In this document: piece after piece, positions 6,523-9,483 of the stretch
Layout: each line of letters begins with the position of its first letter
How positions within the stretch are numbered: position 1 is the first letter of the stretch
Assembly (NCBI GenBank): GCA_003158365.1
Contig: PMIW01000106.1
Location: 1 to 9,483, forward strand
DNA length: 9,483 bases
Reading direction: 5' to 3'
Source: Ignavibacteriota bacterium
GTDB lineage: Bacteria; Bacteroidota; Ignavibacteria; Tepidaquicellales; Tepidaquicellaceae
Made by a program: the position numbers and the translations under genes
Notes under the pieces: generated by a model
What the model saw: the letters and a program-made list of their open reading frames with translations, nothing else
Database searches by the model: none
Told to the model about the DNA's origin: nothing

Positions 6523-6872
6523 CTGAAGATAACATACTTAATCAGAGATTAATCTGTACAGTTTTAAAAAAGAATAATTTCGATGTAATCACAGCAGTAA
6601 ACGGAAATGAAGCATGCGAAATGAATAAATCAGAAAAACCCGATTTGATTCTGATGGACGTGGAAATGCCTGATGTCAACGGATATGAAGCTGTTAAGAG
6701 AATCAGGGAAACAGAAAAGAACAGCAGGAGCAGGATTCCAATCCTGGCTATAACCGGTCATTATCTGCAGGAAGATATAGATAATGTTTTTAATTGCGGA
6801 ATGGATGATTATATTTCAAAACCCATTGCATTTGAAGAATTTTTAAATAAAATTTTCACTTTTCTGGAATAA
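6483..6872 (+). CDS. Receiver-only response regulator (hybrid-kinase-type REC)
   Basis: This 129-residue protein consists of one receiver domain and nothing else. The acidic pair is Glu15-Asp16 (LLAEDNILNQRL). The phosphoacceptor is Asp59 in LILMDVEMPDVNGYEA, the switch residue Thr91 in ILAITGH, and the conserved lysine Lys113 in YISKP. The AEDNxxNQ and MDVEMPxxNG signatures are typical of C-terminal receivers of hybrid kinases, so this looks like a free-standing phosphorelay receiver and not a CheY for the flagellar motor. The start is TTG at 6483. It is the first gene of the plus-strand signalling cassette, 40 bases before a histidine kinase that carries its own receiver, and is likely to exchange phosphate with that kinase. 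No output domain exists, so it must act by protein contact or as a phosphate sink. Confidence 0.9.
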   Translation: MATDNKKKFKILLAEDNILNQRLICTVLKKNNFDVITAVNGNEACEMNKSEKPDLILMDVEMPDVNGYEAVKRIRETEKNSRSRIPILAITGHYLQEDIDNVFNCGMDDYISKPIAFEEFLNKIFTFLE

Positions 6873-6901
6873 ACAATAATTGTTCTTAATTTCTTCTTAA
6901 T
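6872..6901 (+). repeat. Short inverted and direct repeats between receiver and kinase genes
   Basis: The gap before the kinase contains a 6-bp inverted repeat, AACAAT-A-ATTGTT (6872-6884). A direct repeat TTCTTAAT follows at 6883-6890 and again at 6894-6901, with an 11-base period that puts both copies on one helix face. This could be a regulator site for an internal promoter, but all units are AT-rich and short, so chance is a real alternative. Confidence 0.25.
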
Positions 6902-6912
6902 ATTAATTCAGA

Positions 6913-8082
6913 ATGAAAAAAGCCGAAATATTAATAGTTGAAGATGATTTACTGACGGCAAGCGTTATTCAGAAATATCTTACACGTTACGGATATGATG
7001 TAACAGCAATTGCTCCAAATGCAACGGAGACATTTAAAGAGCTTGAAAGGGAAAAACCCGATTTGATTTTGATGGATATCTTCTTAAGAAACAGCATAGA
7101 CGGTATCGAAATTGCCCAGCAGATTAAAGATAAATATGACATACCAATTATCTATCTCACGGCTGACTCCAGCGAAGAAACAATTGCAAGAGCAAAAATA
7201 ACTGAACCTTTCGGTTATCTTGTAAAACCCGTTGACAGTAAAATTCTGATTACAAATGTCGAGCTGACCATTCAAAAACAGTTATCCCACAACAATAAAA
7301 TTCTCGAAGCATTACGAATTAAAAATGATGAACTGGAACAGAAGGTTAAAGAAAGAACTTCCGAGCTTATGACAACGAACCAGGAACTGAAAATAGAAAT
7401 CAGGCAGAGAAAACTTGCGGAAGACGCATTAAAGAAGGCTGAAAGGCTCGCAACAATAGGGAAAATGTCTGCTGTATTAGCTCACGAAATCAGGAATCCG
7501 CTGAATTCAATAAAAATTAATGCGGATATTCTGCTGGAAACCCTGGAGCTTACAGAAAATAAAAAAAGAAGGCTGCAGATTATACAGAAGGAAGTTAACA
7601 GGCTGGATAACCTAGTAAAGGAAGTCCTGCTGTATTCCAGGCAGGTCAATCTTGTAATGACTGAATTTAACATTTACAATTTAATCGAAAATTTAACGAT
7701 TCAGTTGAAACCGCATTTTGAAGAGAAGAAAATTATTCTTAAAAATAATGTGGAAAAGATAAATGTCAAAGGTGACAGTGAAAAATTAAAACAGGTATTT
7801 ATCAATCTGATTTTAAATGCAGTTGATGCTGTTTCAGAAAACGGGTATATTGAGTTGTACAGCGATAAAATAAATGATAATTTTAACATTTATATAAAAG
7901 ATAACGGATGCGGAATTCAGGATTCCGAAAAAGTATTTGAGCCCTTTTTCACTACAAAAAATTTAGGTACGGGACTGGGTTTGCCTATATCCCAGAATAT
8001 AATAGAACAGCATTCAGGAATAATGAAGGTAATTAATTCAAAAGAAGGTGAAACAGTATTCTGCATAACAATTCCAATATAA
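6913..8082 (+). CDS. Soluble histidine kinase with N-terminal receiver domain (REC-coil-HisKA-HATPase)
   Basis: This 389-residue protein has no transmembrane segment or signal peptide. Residues 1-118 are a receiver: Glu10-Asp11-Asp12, phosphoacceptor Asp55 in LILMDIFL, Thr83 in YLTAD, Lys105 in YLVKP. Residues about 120-180 are a charged coiled coil (EQKVKERTSEL and on). The HisKA domain carries the phosphorylated His191 in VLAHEIRNPLNS. The ATPase domain shows the N box NLILNAVDAV (298-307), G1 DNGCGI (330-335), F box FEPFFTT (342-348) and G2 GTGLGL (352-357). All catalytic residues are present. With a receiver in place of a sensor, the kinase is probably switched by phosphorylation or protein contact. 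It is encoded 16 bases before an NtrC-family regulator, its obvious target, resembling soluble NtrB-type pairs. Its ATG (6913) lacks a clear Shine-Dalgarno. Confidence 0.93.
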   Translation: MKKAEILIVEDDLLTASVIQKYLTRYGYDVTAIAPNATETFKELEREKPDLILMDIFLRNSIDGIEIAQQIKDKYDIPIIYLTADSSEETIARAKITEPFGYLVKPVDSKILITNVELTIQKQLSHNNKILEALRIKNDELEQKVKERTSELMTTNQELKIEIRQRKLAEDALKKAERLATIGKMSAVLAHEIRNPLNSIKINADILLETLELTENKKRRLQIIQKEVNRLDNLVKEVLLYSRQVNLVMTEFNIYNLIENLTIQLKPHFEEKKIILKNNVEKINVKGDSEKLKQVFINLILNAVDAVSENGYIELYSDKINDNFNIYIKDNGCGIQDSEKVFEPFFTTKNLGTGLGLPISQNIIEQHSGIMKVINSKEGETVFCITIPI

Positions 8083-8098
8083 CAAAAAATCATATTTT

Positions 8099-9394
8099 AT
8101 GGCAAAAATTATTATTATTGACGATGATGAATCAACCAGGGAAACTCTTACAACATATCTCTCTGAACTGAATTTTGATACATACTCTGCGGATTGCGGT
8201 AAAAAAGGTATTGATCTGGTAAAGAAAATCAATCCCGACCTTGTCATATCAGATGTTAATATGCCGGATATTAACGGACTGGAAGTGTTAAGACAAATAA
8301 AGGAATTTGATGACCTGATTCAGGTAATAATTATTACCGCGTTTGATGATATGAATACAACTATAATTGCCATGCAAAAAGGAGCTTATGACTACCTCGA
8401 AAAACCCGTCGACATAAATCGTTTAAAGATTTCAATTAACAGAAGCCTTGAAAACAGAAAAATGAGCCAGAGGCTTGAATCTGTCACTCCTAACAGTTCT
8501 ATTGAATATGAACTGAATAATACTATTGTCGGCAGGTCTTCCGTTATGAGGGAAATATATAAAAAAATCGGGCAGGCTTCAGCTACACGAATTACTGTTC
8601 TGATACAGGGAGACAGCGGTACGGGAAAGGAACTGATTGCAAAGATTATTCATTCCAGCGGAATCACAAAGGATTTTCCTTTCATAGCCATAAACTGTAC
8701 TGCAATGCCGGAGACATTGCTTGAAAGCGAGTTATTCGGTCACGTTAAAGGAGCATTTACAGATGCGGTAAAAGACAAGAGGGGAAAATTTGAACTTGCC
8801 GGAGAAGGTACAATATTTCTCGATGAAATATCCGAAATGTCCATTAACCTTCAGGCAAAACTCCTGAGAGTTCTCCAGGAGCATGAATTCGAAAGAGTCG
8901 GCGGGGAAGCCGTAATTCCGATGAAAGCAAGAGTAATTTCCGCTACAAACTGTGACCTGCATAAGCTTGTCGAAAAAGGGAAATTCCGTGAAGACCTGTT
9001 CTACAGACTATCTGTTTTCAGTATATATTCTCCTCCGCTGCGCGACAGGAGAGATGATATCGAACTTCTTGTAAAACATTTCATAGAAAAAATTAATGTA
9101 ACACTTCATAAATCAGTCAGAAAAATTCCCGATGACGTTATGAAGATGTTGAAGATGCATGACTGGAAAGGAAATGTAAGAGAACTTGAAAATACTCTAA
9201 TGCAGGCAATTGTATTATCAAAAGGCGATGTACTTGAAAAAGAAAACCTATTGCTGAATGACATAAAAAGAGATAATGAGCAAGATTGCCTTGTAGGTGG
9301 TAATTTCAAATTGGAAATAATTGAAAAAAAACATATAGAATTGATACTAAAGAAAACAGATTTCGATATAAAAATTGCTTCCGAAATTCTCTGA
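8099..9394 (+). CDS. NtrC-family sigma-54-dependent response regulator, cut short by an in-frame TGA
   Basis: This is a sigma-54 activator: receiver, AAA+ ATPase and a cut Fis-type helix-turn-helix. The receiver (1-120) has Asp8-Asp9-Asp10, phosphoacceptor Asp52 (VISDVNMP), Thr80 and Lys102 (LEKP). The AAA+ domain (about 140-370) has Walker A GDSGTGKE (171-178), the sigma-54-contacting loop as GAFTDA (218-223) where GAFTGA is the consensus, Walker B GTIFLDE (237-243), FREDLFYRL (297-305) and sensor II GNVRELEN (358-365). The C-terminal region begins normally (EKKHIELILKK, 409-419, then ASEIL at 427-431) but meets TGA at 9392-9394, where the family has a conserved Gly. The frame continues with the expected recognition helix to TAG at 9446-9448, which would give about 449 residues. 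It follows its presumed kinase by 16 bases. As written, the protein can bind ATP and probably sigma-54 but lacks its DNA-recognition helix. Confidence 0.93.
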   Translation: MAKIIIIDDDESTRETLTTYLSELNFDTYSADCGKKGIDLVKKINPDLVISDVNMPDINGLEVLRQIKEFDDLIQVIIITAFDDMNTTIIAMQKGAYDYLEKPVDINRLKISINRSLENRKMSQRLESVTPNSSIEYELNNTIVGRSSVMREIYKKIGQASATRITVLIQGDSGTGKELIAKIIHSSGITKDFPFIAINCTAMPETLLESELFGHVKGAFTDAVKDKRGKFELAGEGTIFLDEISEMSINLQAKLLRVLQEHEFERVGGEAVIPMKARVISATNCDLHKLVEKGKFREDLFYRLSVFSIYSPPLRDRRDDIELLVKHFIEKINVTLHKSVRKIPDDVMKMLKMHDWKGNVRELENTLMQAIVLSKGDVLEKENLLLNDIKRDNEQDCLVGGNFKLEIIEKKHIELILKKTDFDIKIASEIL

Positions 9395-9448
9395 TTCAGC
9401 CGTTCAACACTATACAGCAAAATAGACTACTACAAACTCTCCAGATAG
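9392..9448 (+). pseudogene. Severed recognition helix of the NtrC-type regulator (in-frame continuation after TGA)
   Basis: After the TGA, in the same frame, 17 codons read FSRSTLYSKIDYYKLSR and then TAG. This matches the end of the Fis-type helix-turn-helix of NtrC-family proteins, whose usual form is A-x-x-L-G-[IVF]-S-R-x-T-L-Y-x-K-[ILM]-x-x-[YL]. The TGA takes the place of the Gly, and one base change from GGA would explain it. The absence of further decay points to a recent mutation, a sequence error, or UGA decoding. No frameshift is needed. Confidence 0.8.
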
Positions 9449-9482
9449 TTGATAAAATAAGATTTACTATCTCAAATTGAGA
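9443..9482 (+). repeat. Two overlapping inverted repeats downstream of the regulator gene
   Basis: AGATAGT (9443-9449) pairs with ACTATCT (9466-9472) across a 16-base AT-rich loop. Overlapping its right arm, TCTCAA-A-TTGAGA (9470-9482) is a near-perfect 13-base palindrome. The two cannot fold together in RNA. No T-run is visible before the window ends, so this is not a proven terminator; an operator for a following gene is equally possible. Confidence 0.35.
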
Positions 9483-9483
9483 A

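Noticed and set aside
9392..9394. Selenocysteine insertion at the TGA
   Set aside because: The family has Gly there, the site is a DNA-binding turn with no redox role, and I see no convincing SECIS-like hairpin directly after it; only a weak AT-looped repeat starts about 50 bases on.

Overview
The window is AT-rich chromosomal DNA from a bacterium, most likely of the Bacteroidota/Ignavibacteria (FCB) group. The grounds are a secreted beta-rich surface protein of the kind common in that group, intergenic DNA with very low GC, weak or absent Shine-Dalgarno sequences before most genes, and NtrC-type and receiver-only regulators close to housekeeping genes. The frequent GTG and TTG starts fit Ignavibacteria somewhat better than typical Bacteroidia. 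This placement is an inference. I see no mobile element, tRNA, rRNA or CRISPR array.

Layout. (1) 1-620, minus strand: N-terminal 206 codons of an exported protein that runs off the left edge. (2) 621-1233: about 600 bases without a gene. (3) 1234-1701, plus strand: a 30-residue one-helix membrane peptide, then, 9 bases later, a receiver-only response regulator. (4) 1711-6205, minus strand: a tight four-gene run, in transcription order a GT-B glycosyltransferase, purD, a GalE-like epimerase and the GTPase meaB, with gaps of 13, 6 and 3 bases. (5) 6206-6482: divergent intergenic region that may hold a small ORF overlapping the next gene. (6) 6483-9394, plus strand: a signalling cassette made of a receiver-only protein, a soluble histidine kinase with an N-terminal receiver, and an NtrC-family sigma-54 activator.

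How the genes work together. The glycosyltransferase and epimerase point to surface polysaccharide synthesis. purD (purine synthesis) and meaB (methylmalonyl-CoA mutase maintenance) share their transcript with no obvious pathway link. The cassette at 6483-9394 looks like a complete cytoplasmic phosphorelay ending in sigma-54 promoter activation. The window holds four receiver domains but only one kinase, and that kinase has no sensory or membrane domain of its own, so its input probably comes by phosphotransfer from elsewhere.

The most notable feature is at the end of the activator gene. An in-frame TGA (9392-9394) stands exactly where the Fis-type helix-turn-helix should have its conserved glycine. 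The reading frame continues intact after it with the expected recognition helix and ends at a TAG (9446-9448). As written, the protein loses its DNA-recognition helix. A recent nonsense mutation or a sequence error is the plain explanation; UGA read-through or recoding is the exotic one.
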